Origin: Rodentibacter ratti
Lineage (GTDB): Bacteria; Pseudomonadota; Gammaproteobacteria; Enterobacterales; Pasteurellaceae
Length of the DNA: 64,000 bases
Direction: 5' to 3'
Assembly: GCF_002000485.1 (NCBI RefSeq)
Contig: NZ_MLAJ01000005.1
Span: 199,806-263,805, forward strand
Positions 1 through 8,670 of this stretch are shown here, piece after piece. The notes beneath the pieces are model-generated. The model was not told the origin of the DNA. It did no database searches and worked only from the letters and a program-made list of their open reading frames with translations. The position numbers were made by a program, and so were the translations under genes. The first letter of the stretch is position 1. Each line of letters starts with the position of its first letter.

Positions 1-738
1 TTGACTCATCTCACACAGGCACAATGGAAAAGCCTTAAAAAAGAGGCAAAACCAAACAGTTATTTTGCCGTGTTGAATAAACGCTATGACTATTATCGCA
101 ATAAAATTGTGAAAGGATTTTATGAAAATTATTTTTCGACCTTTGATCGTCAAGTGATTTTGGCCGATTGTTTAACGCCTCTGAATCATAGCCGACAAGC
201 ATTTTTAGATATGCAAACAGGGTTGAATCAGTTATTCAAAAATTTTCATTATGGCAAACGGAATTTTCTGAACCGTTTGTTTTCCCCACGTATTGATAAG
301 CTCATGTTTATTGCTACGAAGACGGATCATATCACCAGTGATCAAATACCGAATTTAGTGAGCCTAATGCGACAATTGGTGCAAGAAGGCGGTCGTCATG
401 TAGAATTTGAGGGCATAGAAACAGAATACACGGCAATTGCCGCCATTCGAGCCACGAAGCAAGTGATCGTGAATCAAAACGGCAAACAAATTAAAGCGAT
501 TCAGGGCGTACGCAGCAAAGATAAGCGTTTGATGACTCTTTATCCGGGCTCGGTGCCGAGCAAATTACCGAGCCAAGAATTTTGGCAAAAACAACCGCAC
601 TTGACGGAAAATGAAGGAAAGACGGTACATTTTGAGTTCGACAGCTTTGAACCACAACCTCTTGAACAGGGCGAGGCGATCCCTCACTTGCGTATGGATG
701 CAGTGCTGCAGTTTTTGTTGGGTGATCGGTTTGATTAA
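1..738 (+). CDS. ycjX: YcjX-family P-loop protein, C-terminal part (gene starts before the window)
   Basis: This is the last 245 codons of a YcjX/DUF463-type protein. The frame is open from the first base, and family members are around 460 residues, so the N-terminal half with the nucleotide-binding loop lies outside the window. The visible part has the conserved segments LFSPRIDKLMFIATKTDHIT, with a TKxDH signature resembling a GTPase G4 element, and GVRSKDKRLMTLYPGSVP. YcjX is a stress-induced, phage-shock-associated protein of unknown activity, normally paired with the membrane protein YcjF. Here ycjF lies downstream, but a gene on the opposite strand sits between them. Function is by family resemblance only. 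Confidence 0.85.
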   Translation: MTHLTQAQWKSLKKEAKPNSYFAVLNKRYDYYRNKIVKGFYENYFSTFDRQVILADCLTPLNHSRQAFLDMQTGLNQLFKNFHYGKRNFLNRLFSPRIDKLMFIATKTDHITSDQIPNLVSLMRQLVQEGGRHVEFEGIETEYTAIAAIRATKQVIVNQNGKQIKAIQGVRSKDKRLMTLYPGSVPSKLPSQEFWQKQPHLTENEGKTVHFEFDSFEPQPLEQGEAIPHLRMDAVLQFLLGDRFD

Positions 739-739
739 A

Positions 740-1621
740 TTAGCGAAAGCGACTGGCGATTTCGCTTGTGAGTCGATCCAGCATCTCGTAACGTTTACGG
801 TACATTGAACGTTTTTTACTGGCGATTTCCTCTAAGGGTTTACGTTCAATATCAAGGGGAAGTTGCCAATAAAAATTTTGATAAATGCCTTGGTTTTCTT
901 GCCAAAATTCATCGTAATTGAATTGTATTTTACTACGGGCAGAAAGACGGTATTTACCTTGAGATTTATGGGGTATCCCGATTAAATCACATTGCCAATG
1001 TTTCGCCAATTCTCGGAATACGTGCATCAGCATAAACATTGGGCGAATGCCGTGTAAATCTTTTGTCGCCTTTTTGATAAGTTCTTGGGCATTTTCGTAA
1101 TAGGGGCCTTGCATAGAGGCAATCAACAATTTATTTGGCGATAAAAAGGTAAAAGAGGCATCATAAATTCGTTCATTATTTTGATTACGAATATTGATAG
1201 CAAAATACCCCTCAAAAGGATCAATAAAATTGAGGCTTAAATTCAGGGAAAGATCCTCGGTTAATTGACTTAATTGGATAACTTGTTCTTTAAGCAATGT
1301 AGAACAGAACTGTAATCCCCATTTTTCTTCGGCAAGTTGTAAATGTTGTTTGATTGCTGTCAAGCGTTGTGGAGCAGAAAAACGTTTATCGCAATAAGTT
1401 GTCAGTAATGGATTAAAACGATAATAGTCTTGTGTAAAAAGAGTCTGCCACTGAGGAAAATTATTTAAAAAATGAATAAGCTCATGGCATTGTTTTTTAT
1501 AAATAAAAGTATAGGCATAATAACGAATTCTCTCGCGTAACTGTTTGGTGAGTGGACGATCTTTTGAATAAGGATACATTTGAACATAAGTTGGAAAGGA
1601 AATATTCGTTGGTACTGCCAT
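740..1621 (-). CDS. VirK/YbjX family protein (DUF535)
   Basis: This 293-residue protein resembles the VirK/YbjX (DUF535) family. Recognisable blocks are the central DPFEGYFAINIRN, the LSPNKLLIASMQGP segment and GIRPMFMLMHVFRELA, followed by a basic C-terminus. The molecular function of the family is unsettled; VirK and YbjX have been linked to virulence and envelope stress in enterobacteria. No signal peptide or membrane segment is evident. The gene ends one base after ycjX on the opposite strand and starts 76 bp from the divergent ycjF, so it interrupts the usual ycjX-ycjF pair. The start at 1621 is followed by MAVPTNISFPTYVQM; no strong ribosome-binding site is visible. Confidence 0.75.
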   Translation of the reverse strand: MAVPTNISFPTYVQMYPYSKDRPLTKQLRERIRYYAYTFIYKKQCHELIHFLNNFPQWQTLFTQDYYRFNPLLTTYCDKRFSAPQRLTAIKQHLQLAEEKWGLQFCSTLLKEQVIQLSQLTEDLSLNLSLNFIDPFEGYFAINIRNQNNERIYDASFTFLSPNKLLIASMQGPYYENAQELIKKATKDLHGIRPMFMLMHVFRELAKHWQCDLIGIPHKSQGKYRLSARSKIQFNYDEFWQENQGIYQNFYWQLPLDIERKPLEEIASKKRSMYRKRYEMLDRLTSEIASRFR

Positions 1622-1650
1622 TTTGAATTGAATACTATATTAGTTAAAAA

Positions 1651-1666
1651 GTCACCCTTGTGTGAC
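1651..1666. promoter_or_regulatory. Inverted repeat GTCAC-N6-GTGAC between divergent ybjX-type gene and ycjF
   Basis: GTCAC at 1651-1655 and GTGAC at 1662-1666 form an interrupted palindrome in the 76-bp gap between the two divergent start codons. The position suits an operator for one or both genes. No regulator can be named from sequence, and an inverted repeat of this size can arise by chance. Confidence 0.25.
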
Positions 1667-1697
1667 GGTAGAAAATAAAAATGAGGCTTATTTTATA

Positions 1698-2756
1698 ATG
1701 GAAAAACAAATTTTCAACCAATATGATGAACCTGCGGCAGAGCACTTTCAGCCGAAACAAGAGTTTACTGATGTGGAAACCATTGAAGATGAGCCTTTAG
1801 AAGGGGAATGGCTTGATGAGCAATTTGAACAGGTCATGAAGCCTCAATCAAGCGGTTGGAAAACGGCACTAAAATTGACCGCACTATTATTTGGTGTGGC
1901 AACTGTTGCGCAGTCGGTACAATGGATTTGGGATAGTTTCCAAAATCAGCAATGGATCTACTTGGCGTTTTCCCTTGTGAGTTTGGTTGTTGTGTTATTC
2001 GGCGTGAAAGAAATTGTGGCGGAATGGCAGCGTTTGGTGCGTTTGAAAAAACGTGAGCAATTACAACAAAAAAGCCGTTTGCTTTGGCAAAAAAGTGCGG
2101 TCAAAAATGACAATGTTTTTGATGCAGAGGGTGAACAAGGTAAAAAACTTTGTTTAGAAATGGCAAAAAGTTTGAAATTAGACGAGCAATCGCCCGCCAT
2201 AGTTCAATGGCAAAACCAGCTAAATGAAGCCTATTCAGCCCAAGAGGTAGCACAATTATTTAGCCAAAATGTCCTTAAACCTTTTGATTTAAAAGCGAAA
2301 AAATTGATCAGCAAAATGGCGGCAGAATCAGCTGTGGTGGTGGCGATTAGTCCACTTTCCTTAGTGGATATGTTTTTTGTCGCTTGGCGGAATATTCGAT
2401 TAATCAACAAAATCGCAGATATTTATGGGATTGAACTGGGTTATTTTGCCCGTATTCGTTTATTACGTATGGTGTTGGTGAATATCGCCTTTGCCGGTGT
2501 CACTGAAGTGGTACAAGAAATCGGTATGGATTGGCTTTCGCAAGATATTACGGCAAAACTCTCTGCCCGTGCGGCACAGGGGATCGGTGTGGGTTTACTG
2601 ACAGCCCGTTTAGGCGTAAAAGCGATGGAATTTTGCCGCCCTCTTGCCTTTCAATCGGCTGAAAAGCCAAAATTGTCTCATATTCAAAAAGAACTTTTAA
2701 CCACAATAAAAGATGTGGTATTGAATAAAAAGGTAAAGGAAAAAGAGTTGGTGTAA
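1698..2756 (+). CDS. ycjF: YcjF-type membrane protein (UPF0283 / TIGR01620)
   Basis: The protein has about 352 residues when started at ATG 1698, which has a GAGG motif 11 bases upstream. A GTG at 1662 also opens the frame but lacks a binding site and would add only 12 unrelated residues. After an acidic N-terminal tail there are two adjacent hydrophobic helices near residues 55-105 (LKLTALLFGVATVAQSV and WIYLAFSLVSLVVVLFGV). A helical domain follows with the family signature AVVVAISPLSLVDMFFVAWRN. YcjF is an inner-membrane partner of YcjX. A bidirectional hairpin terminator lies just after the stop. Confidence 0.85.
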   Translation: MEKQIFNQYDEPAAEHFQPKQEFTDVETIEDEPLEGEWLDEQFEQVMKPQSSGWKTALKLTALLFGVATVAQSVQWIWDSFQNQQWIYLAFSLVSLVVVLFGVKEIVAEWQRLVRLKKREQLQQKSRLLWQKSAVKNDNVFDAEGEQGKKLCLEMAKSLKLDEQSPAIVQWQNQLNEAYSAQEVAQLFSQNVLKPFDLKAKKLISKMAAESAVVVAISPLSLVDMFFVAWRNIRLINKIADIYGIELGYFARIRLLRMVLVNIAFAGVTEVVQEIGMDWLSQDITAKLSARAAQGIGVGLLTARLGVKAMEFCRPLAFQSAEKPKLSHIQKELLTTIKDVVLNKKVKEKELV

Positions 2757-2761
2757 AAAAT

Positions 2762-2792
2762 AATGCGCGTTGGGAATAACGCGCATTTTTTT
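2762..2792. terminator. Bidirectional rho-independent terminator
   Basis: AATGCGCGTT (2762-2771) pairs with AACGCGCATT (2778-2787) around a 6-base loop. A T-run follows on the plus strand and an A-run precedes it, so it can terminate both ycjF and the convergent fhu operon. Confidence 0.8.
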
Positions 2793-2799
2793 GATTAAC

Positions 2800-4893
2800 T
2801 TACCATTTGTAAGAGACTGTTGCCAAAATATTGCGGCTTGCCCCATAGTAACAATAAGTATCACATCCGGATAAGAATTTTCTGTCACCTACGTTTTGAA
2901 CATTAACTTGTGCGTTCCAGTTTTTATTAATCGCATAATTTGCCATGAGATCAACAACGGTTGCTGATGGAACTCTTACACTATTATACACGCCATATTG
3001 TGGCGCAGTTACACTACTACCCATGTAGCGAACGCCGGCACCTAATGTTAAACCTTCCAAAGCACCCTCGGTGAAAGCATAGTTAGCAGCAGCGGAAAAA
3101 CTGTGTCTAGGGAAAAGCTCTTGACGGATATGACCGTTTGCCGTGTCCCTTTCTACTTTCAAGTAAGTATAAGCCAAGATCGCTGAGATATTTGGCGTGA
3201 TTTGAGCATCAACTTGCACTTCTACACTACGACGTTTAATTGGATCAACACTGCTTACCGTTGCACCTGTTCCGTTATAAATTAATGCACCTTTATCTTT
3301 AGCATGGAAATAAGCCACGGAGATTGTACCGTCTAACCAAGTCGGAAGATATTTAACTCCCACTTCATGTTGTTTTGTTGTATTCGGTTTATAGAGCGTT
3401 TGATTTCCGCTTAACCCGGTCGGCAAACGGAAGGATTCCGTATAGCTGTAATATGGATTTAAGCCGATAGGCGATAAATACATAGCAGAACCGGAATAAG
3501 AGGTTTCATTCGCTTTGACTGATTGTGAGCTGCTGTGTTCATCATTTCTTGCTTTATCATGACGAATACCGAAACCTAATTTTACGGTATCTTTGATGGT
3601 TAAACTATCTTGTAGATACAAGCCTAATTGACGGGATTTTATATGAGTATTAGGTGCTGCACTGACATCCTGAGTTTGGTTATAACCCACATGAGGATTA
3701 AATACATCGGTTGCTGATGTTCCACCAAATAGCGTGTAACGTGCATTAACTTTTTGATGACGATAATCAAAACCGGCAACAAGAGTATTTTTGATCAGAT
3801 CATTTTGGAAATCATAACTTAGGTGATTATCTAAGGTATGAGAACGTGCTGTACCATCATTAAATACTACACCGCGAGAGAGCGAATAGCTTCCAGCATC
3901 AGCAAAAGAAATTGGGGTCCAACTTGCATTATAAGGTGCAGGATAAGCATAAGAACCACGATGATAGTTATCAACATAGGCATAACGATAACTGCTGTTT
4001 ACTCGGAAGCCGTTATCAAAATCATGTTCTAATTCATAACCCAAGCTATATTGGCGGTTTGTTTCCGTATCATTCACCGGATCGCCTAAATTGGTTTTAC
4101 GGTTAATTTTGCCTTTAGCTGTGGAGACAAGCGTGCTGTCTTGTGGGAAAAAGTTAGAGCTTGGTGTACCGTGATCACGTTGGAAACTGGTTAAAAGTGT
4201 CAAACGGGTTTTCGGCGTAAGATCAAATTCAAAACTTGGTGCAATGTTGTAGGTTTTATTATCGGTTTTATCAATTTCACCGTCTGTTGCAAAATAATTT
4301 GCCACAAAACGATAGCGTGCGGTTTCTTCAGCATTGAATGCACCGGTATAATCAATGCCAACGCCATATTGATTATGATTGCCTAATTGAGTTCTAAACT
4401 CGCCTTTACCAACCTGTTCCTTATGCGGACGTTTGCTAACGTAGTTAATCAAACCGCCTGAATGGGCTGCGCCAAAGGTTAATGAATCAGCCCCTTTTGT
4501 GATTTCAACCGCTTCTAAACCGAATACGTTGGTATGTGGTGTAAAGAAACCATAAGAGACAGAAGGCATTCCATCTACCGCTTGTGTCGCTTCTGCTCCA
4601 CGAATGCGGAACCAGTTGGTGTTAGTATCGTTACCAAAAGCTTGATTAGTGAAACCGGATTGGTAACGTCCAAGCTCATCAGCTTTTGTCACACCTTCAC
4701 GAGTAAGTGTTTCACTGCTAATCGCTACGGTAGATTTCGCTTGATCGAAGGGTACTTCGCCCATACGAAACATTGAACCGCCGGTAACGGTAATTTCATC
4801 CAATTCTTCCACTTTTTGCTCGTCGGCATAAGCAGAATTCATCGCAAAAGCGACCGCACTTGCCAGTGCGCTGTAAACAAAGGTTTTCTTCAT
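2800..4893 (-). CDS. fhuA: TonB-dependent hydroxamate-type siderophore receptor (last gene of the fhu operon)
   Basis: This 697-residue outer-membrane receptor starts with a signal peptide ending ...NSAYA before DEQKVEELDEITVTGG, where EITVTG is the TonB-box region. A plug domain follows (residues about 50-165, with WFRIRGAEATQAVDGMP and GLEAVEITKGADSLTFGA). A beta-barrel completes the protein and ends in an aromatic residue (SYKW), as usual for outer-membrane insertion. It lies 75 bp downstream of fhuB with its own AGGA binding site and ends an operon ordered fhuC-fhuD-fhuB-receptor, the order known from Actinobacillus. The ligand is inferred from context to be a ferric hydroxamate such as ferrichrome; another xenosiderophore is possible. 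The symbol rests on the operon position. Confidence 0.85.
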   Translation of the reverse strand: MKKTFVYSALASAVAFAMNSAYADEQKVEELDEITVTGGSMFRMGEVPFDQAKSTVAISSETLTREGVTKADELGRYQSGFTNQAFGNDTNTNWFRIRGAEATQAVDGMPSVSYGFFTPHTNVFGLEAVEITKGADSLTFGAAHSGGLINYVSKRPHKEQVGKGEFRTQLGNHNQYGVGIDYTGAFNAEETARYRFVANYFATDGEIDKTDNKTYNIAPSFEFDLTPKTRLTLLTSFQRDHGTPSSNFFPQDSTLVSTAKGKINRKTNLGDPVNDTETNRQYSLGYELEHDFDNGFRVNSSYRYAYVDNYHRGSYAYPAPYNASWTPISFADAGSYSLSRGVVFNDGTARSHTLDNHLSYDFQNDLIKNTLVAGFDYRHQKVNARYTLFGGTSATDVFNPHVGYNQTQDVSAAPNTHIKSRQLGLYLQDSLTIKDTVKLGFGIRHDKARNDEHSSSQSVKANETSYSGSAMYLSPIGLNPYYSYTESFRLPTGLSGNQTLYKPNTTKQHEVGVKYLPTWLDGTISVAYFHAKDKGALIYNGTGATVSSVDPIKRRSVEVQVDAQITPNISAILAYTYLKVERDTANGHIRQELFPRHSFSAAANYAFTEGALEGLTLGAGVRYMGSSVTAPQYGVYNSVRVPSATVVDLMANYAINKNWNAQVNVQNVGDRKFLSGCDTYCYYGASRNILATVSYKW

Positions 4894-4968
4894 TTTATGT
4901 TCCTAATTTTAAGGTTGAGGTTAATAAAATAAGCAAGGATATTTTGACTTTTCGTGGAAATGCCCTTG

Positions 4969-6939
4969 CTACACTTTTCGCATCATCAGTAAAAAATAAC
5001 TGCCGCCTACTAAGGTCGCCACTAAGCCAGCGGGGATTTCGTAGGGGAACAAAATTTGCCGTCCGATCCAATCGGCAACCAGCATAATAGTGCTTCCTAA
5101 TAGGGCGGAGATGAGCAACTGTTGTCGTGCTTTATGCACGCCTAAAAAATGGGTTAAATGGGGCACGAGCAAGCCGATAAAACTTAACGGACCGATCATT
5201 AACGTAGCAAGAGCGGTCAAAATCGCACTAAAAATAATCAAAATCCAACGAGTGCGCGGAATATTTAAGCCTAGCGCTTGTGCCATAGGGGATTGTAAGC
5301 GGAGTAAATCTAACCATCGACTAAATGCCAAACTACTCATTAATAAAATTAACGCCAATAAAGTAAAGGGAATGGCAAGACTTGGATCAAGGGATTGGGT
5401 TGAACCCGATGTCCAACTGATGAGCTGATTCGCACGGGGATCTCCACTGGCAATGGCGATACGTTGGAGCGTATCAAAGAGAGCAGAAAGGCTGATCCCT
5501 GTGAGCAACACTTTTTCCGGTAACATCCCGTTGCGTTGGTTAATAGCGGCAAGCATTATCAAAGCAAGCAATGCGCCGCCGATACCGGCAAGCCAAAACC
5601 ATAGAGGATCTTGTGGGGAAAAGACAAAAAGTAACACTAAAATTCCCATACTTGCACCGGAGGACACGCCTAGTAACTCCGGGCTTGCCATTGGGTTAAG
5701 GGTCAAACGTTGTAATAACACGCCCGCCACGGAAAGCAAAATCCCGGCGCAAATGGCAATCAGCATACGGGGGTAACGTAAGGCGAGAATGTCTAAATTA
5801 AAGCCATTATCAGGCGTAAATATTTGCCAAGTTTGATCAGCAGTTTTCCCCAAACCGAGAGGCATAACAAAACTGATCGCAAAGACAGCGATAATCAACC
5901 AAGTAAAGTGCGGTCGATATTGGCGGACTTTTTGTAATGCCGTGTCGGTTAAACGTCCGCTTTGCGGCAATGCACGGAACATCAACCAAAGCAATAAAGG
6001 CGTGCCGAGCAAGGCAGTAACCGCACCGGTAGGCAGACTTATCTGATAATAAAGGTTGATGAATTGTAATATTAAATCCATAATGGCAAGCAATAACGCG
6101 CCAAGAATGAGCGAAGCCACGAGTTGCCAAGTGAGGGTGCGAATCTCCAATTGGCGCACTATGGTTGCGGCGGCTAAACCGATAAAGCCAATCATTCCCA
6201 CAGCACTGACAACGGATGCGATCAAATAGGCACTGATAACAATGCCGATAAAACGAAGTTTCCCCACCGGCACGCCTAAACTTTGGGCGTTGCTATCGTT
6301 GAGGGCGAGAATGCCGAGTGGACGGCGTAATAAAAAAATCAAGGCAAAACTGACCGCACTTTGTATCGCTAAAATTTGGCTATCGCGCCAGCTTTCTTGC
6401 ACTAATGAGCCTGCCCCCCATTGGGTTAATCCCCTTGATTCTTCGGGGTAAAATAACATCATCATTGCGGTGAAAGCGCCAAAATAAAGATTAACCACCA
6501 AGCCGGCGAGGATCAGCAATAAAGGCGATAGAGTTTTACGCATTGCCAGTGCAAGGACTAACAATAGGCTTAATGCCGCACCGACCAGCGCAATCAAACT
6601 TGAACTGTACTGCAACAGCTGCGGAGCGAAAATGGCGACTAAAAACAGGCTGAATTGTGCGCCGCTATTAATGCCGAGGGTGCTGTCGGAAGCGAGCGGA
6701 TTGCCCATCACTTGTTGTAATAACAGGCTGGCAAAAGCCAGTGTTCCTCCAGCAAGCAAGGCAATACTGATACGGGGCAGGGTGTAGCTTTGTAACAATA
6801 ATAAATCAAGATTATCGGTGGCTTGAAATAAAGCGAAAATATGTGTATTTTCAGGCAGTTGTAGCGCTAATAAATATCCCGCAAAGAGGAAAAATAATCC
6901 GCCTAAAACCACAAATAATAACGAAGTGCGGTTTACCAT
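4969..6939 (-). CDS. fhuB: Iron-hydroxamate ABC transporter permease (double-length FhuB)
   Basis: The inner-membrane permease has 656 residues when started at ATG 6939, which has GGAGG six bases upstream; the frame is open further up but that part overlaps fhuD. It is a tandem fusion of two BtuC/FecD-like permease halves, as in E. coli FhuB (660 residues). Each half has about ten membrane spans and a repeated core: GNPLASDSTLGINSGAQ in the first half and LNPMASPELLGVSSGAS in the second. Each also carries a coupling loop, with GPLSFIGLLVPHL in the second half. Its start overlaps the end of fhuD by 7 bases, indicating translational coupling. It moves ferric hydroxamates inward with FhuC and FhuD. 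Confidence 0.92.
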   Translation of the reverse strand: MVNRTSLLFVVLGGLFFLFAGYLLALQLPENTHIFALFQATDNLDLLLLQSYTLPRISIALLAGGTLAFASLLLQQVMGNPLASDSTLGINSGAQFSLFLVAIFAPQLLQYSSSLIALVGAALSLLLVLALAMRKTLSPLLLILAGLVVNLYFGAFTAMMMLFYPEESRGLTQWGAGSLVQESWRDSQILAIQSAVSFALIFLLRRPLGILALNDSNAQSLGVPVGKLRFIGIVISAYLIASVVSAVGMIGFIGLAAATIVRQLEIRTLTWQLVASLILGALLLAIMDLILQFINLYYQISLPTGAVTALLGTPLLLWLMFRALPQSGRLTDTALQKVRQYRPHFTWLIIAVFAISFVMPLGLGKTADQTWQIFTPDNGFNLDILALRYPRMLIAICAGILLSVAGVLLQRLTLNPMASPELLGVSSGASMGILVLLFVFSPQDPLWFWLAGIGGALLALIMLAAINQRNGMLPEKVLLTGISLSALFDTLQRIAIASGDPRANQLISWTSGSTQSLDPSLAIPFTLLALILLMSSLAFSRWLDLLRLQSPMAQALGLNIPRTRWILIIFSAILTALATLMIGPLSFIGLLVPHLTHFLGVHKARQQLLISALLGSTIMLVADWIGRQILFPYEIPAGLVATLVGGSYFLLMMRKV

Positions 6940-7823
6940 GTTTCGCCTCCCTGTAATAATCCGTTGGCAAAAATATGTACAAAACGTTGGGCGGAAGGAA
7001 TTGCCCCAAATGTCCAAACTGCCGGCAAAATCAAGGGTTCTTTGGCAAGCGGCAGATGTTGCCACAAGGTATTGTGGGTGAGAGCGGTGGCAATATTGGT
7101 GGGATAAGGTTTTATCACCACAAAACGGGTATTTTGAGGCAATTTTGCCAATTCGGTGATTTCAATATTCTGGAAACCCCAAGCGTTCACTTCCAGCAAA
7201 TAGGCATTGTTAAAACCTAGTTGGCGGATAACCGCACCAAGCAAACTATTTTCGCCGTAAATACGTAAATGACGGGTATCGATAAATTGTACCAAGGCAA
7301 TAGGGCGATCTGTGAAACCCTGTAATAATGGACGGTAGTGGGCGATGTCTTGTTCATAGTTGGCGAGTAATTGTTGCACCGCTTGCGGTTTACCAATGAT
7401 ATTGCCGATTTCTTGGGTAGCGGAAACCACGTTTTCCCATGCCTTGCCTTCTTTATAAAACTCAACGTTATACACTTTTCCATAGGAGGATAATTTTTCA
7501 TTGAGCGAGGCGTAGAATTGGCTGTGAATAAAGGTCAATGACAGTGGATTTACGGAATGAGAAAGCATAGCAATACGCTCAGTGTTAGGCTGTAAACGAA
7601 CGCCTAAATCAATCGTATTGTTAGGCAGTTGGGGCTCCATCACCCAAGTTTGGTAACTTTTCACATCGCCTACGGCAATGGGAGGATGTTCAAGCGCAAT
7701 GAGGGTTTCGGCAACCGACCAATCCACTGTGGCATAAGCGGCTTGTGGTTCGTCCGCCCAGGTTTTCAGGCTAAAAAGTGTGGTAAAAATAAGCAGTGAA
7801 TTTTTAAAGAAACGGTATAACAT
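6933..7823 (-). CDS. fhuD: Iron-hydroxamate periplasmic binding protein
   Basis: This 296-residue protein has a cleavable signal peptide (hydrophobic SLLIFTTLFSL, likely cleavage after KTWA) and a class III periplasmic-binding-protein fold. No lipobox cysteine is seen, so it should be soluble in the periplasm like E. coli FhuD. Family segments include the LIALEHPPIAVGD region near residue 42-55 and ...NTRFVVIKPYPT. It delivers ferric hydroxamates from the outer-membrane receptor to FhuB. One base separates it from fhuC upstream, and it overlaps fhuB downstream. Confidence 0.9.
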   Translation of the reverse strand: MLYRFFKNSLLIFTTLFSLKTWADEPQAAYATVDWSVAETLIALEHPPIAVGDVKSYQTWVMEPQLPNNTIDLGVRLQPNTERIAMLSHSVNPLSLTFIHSQFYASLNEKLSSYGKVYNVEFYKEGKAWENVVSATQEIGNIIGKPQAVQQLLANYEQDIAHYRPLLQGFTDRPIALVQFIDTRHLRIYGENSLLGAVIRQLGFNNAYLLEVNAWGFQNIEITELAKLPQNTRFVVIKPYPTNIATALTHNTLWQHLPLAKEPLILPAVWTFGAIPSAQRFVHIFANGLLQGGETW

Positions 7824-7824
7824 T

Positions 7825-8589
7825 TTAATAAAAACTCACAGGACGATGGGTATCAGGGTGTTCAATGACATTGAGTTCAATGCCATAAATTTTTTGTAAT
7901 GAAGGGGTATTGACAATATCGTGTGCATTGCCTTGTGCTAATAATTTTCCGCTGTGCAATGCTACTAAATGATCACAAAAACGGGCGGCAAGGTTGATAT
8001 CGTGAATCACAATTATCACACCTAGGTTTAATTCACGACTCAGGCTGTGGATAAGTTGCATCACTTCCACCTGATGAGCAATATCTAAGGCAGCCAAAGG
8101 CTCATCAAGTAATAAAAATCGACTTTCTTGTGCCATCAACATGGCAAGCCAAATTCTTGAGCGTTCTCCGCCGGAAAGGGTATCGACTAATTGATCGGCA
8201 AATTTTTCAGTGTGGGTAAGTTGTAACGCTCGTGCGATTGCTTGTTTATCCGCCTCTGTTTCACGTCCGAATAAACCGTTCCACGCATAACGTCCCATAG
8301 CGATGAGTTCTTTTGCCGTCATATTCGTGGTTTGTGGTAAATGTTGGGGTAGGTAAGCCACCTGTTTAGCAAAATCCCGATTTTTCCAGCTTTGAATGGA
8401 ACGATTATTCAACAAAATATCACCATGAGAGAAAGGCTGTTGTCGTGCCATCAGTTTGATTAATGTTGATTTACCTGAACCATTATGCCCGATTAGTCCG
8501 TAAACTTTACCACTTTCAAAAGAAAGGCTTGTGGGGTAGAGCAAAGTACGCTGAGGAATAGAAAATGAAACTTGCTGAAGTTGAAACAC
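7825..8589 (-). CDS. fhuC: Iron-hydroxamate ABC transporter ATP-binding protein
   Basis: This 254-residue ABC ATPase powers the FhuBCD importer at the cytoplasmic face of the inner membrane. It has Walker A GHNGSGKST (residues 34-42), the signature LSGGE (138-142), Walker B LLLDEP (159-164) and an H-loop in VIHDINLAARF. It is the first gene of the fhuCDB-receptor operon. An 80-bp leader separates it from the cardiolipin synthase gene upstream on the same strand, and that leader carries a Fur-like box, so repression by iron-loaded Fur is expected. Confidence 0.92.
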   Translation of the reverse strand: MFQLQQVSFSIPQRTLLYPTSLSFESGKVYGLIGHNGSGKSTLIKLMARQQPFSHGDILLNNRSIQSWKNRDFAKQVAYLPQHLPQTTNMTAKELIAMGRYAWNGLFGRETEADKQAIARALQLTHTEKFADQLVDTLSGGERSRIWLAMLMAQESRFLLLDEPLAALDIAHQVEVMQLIHSLSRELNLGVIIVIHDINLAARFCDHLVALHSGKLLAQGNAHDIVNTPSLQKIYGIELNVIEHPDTHRPVSFY

Positions 8590-8631
8590 AAATTAGTCAA
8601 AAATAAAACACTAAAATTAAGCTTGATTTTA

Positions 8632-8650
8632 TATGAAAATTATTCTTATT
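8632..8650 (-). promoter_or_regulatory. Probable Fur box of the fhu operon
   Basis: On the minus strand the 19-mer AATAAGAATAATTTTCATA matches the Fur consensus GATAATGATAATCATTATC at 12 of 19 positions. It lies about 40 bp ahead of the fhuC start, where an iron-responsive operator is expected. A second, weaker AT-rich match would be hard to tell from background. Confidence 0.55.
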
Positions 8651-8670
8651 TCAAATCTGGCTATATAAAC

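Noticed and set aside
1651-1666. Possible matS (MatP-binding) site
   Set aside because: matS reads GTGAC...GTCAC; here the half-sites are in the opposite order, GTCAC...GTGAC.
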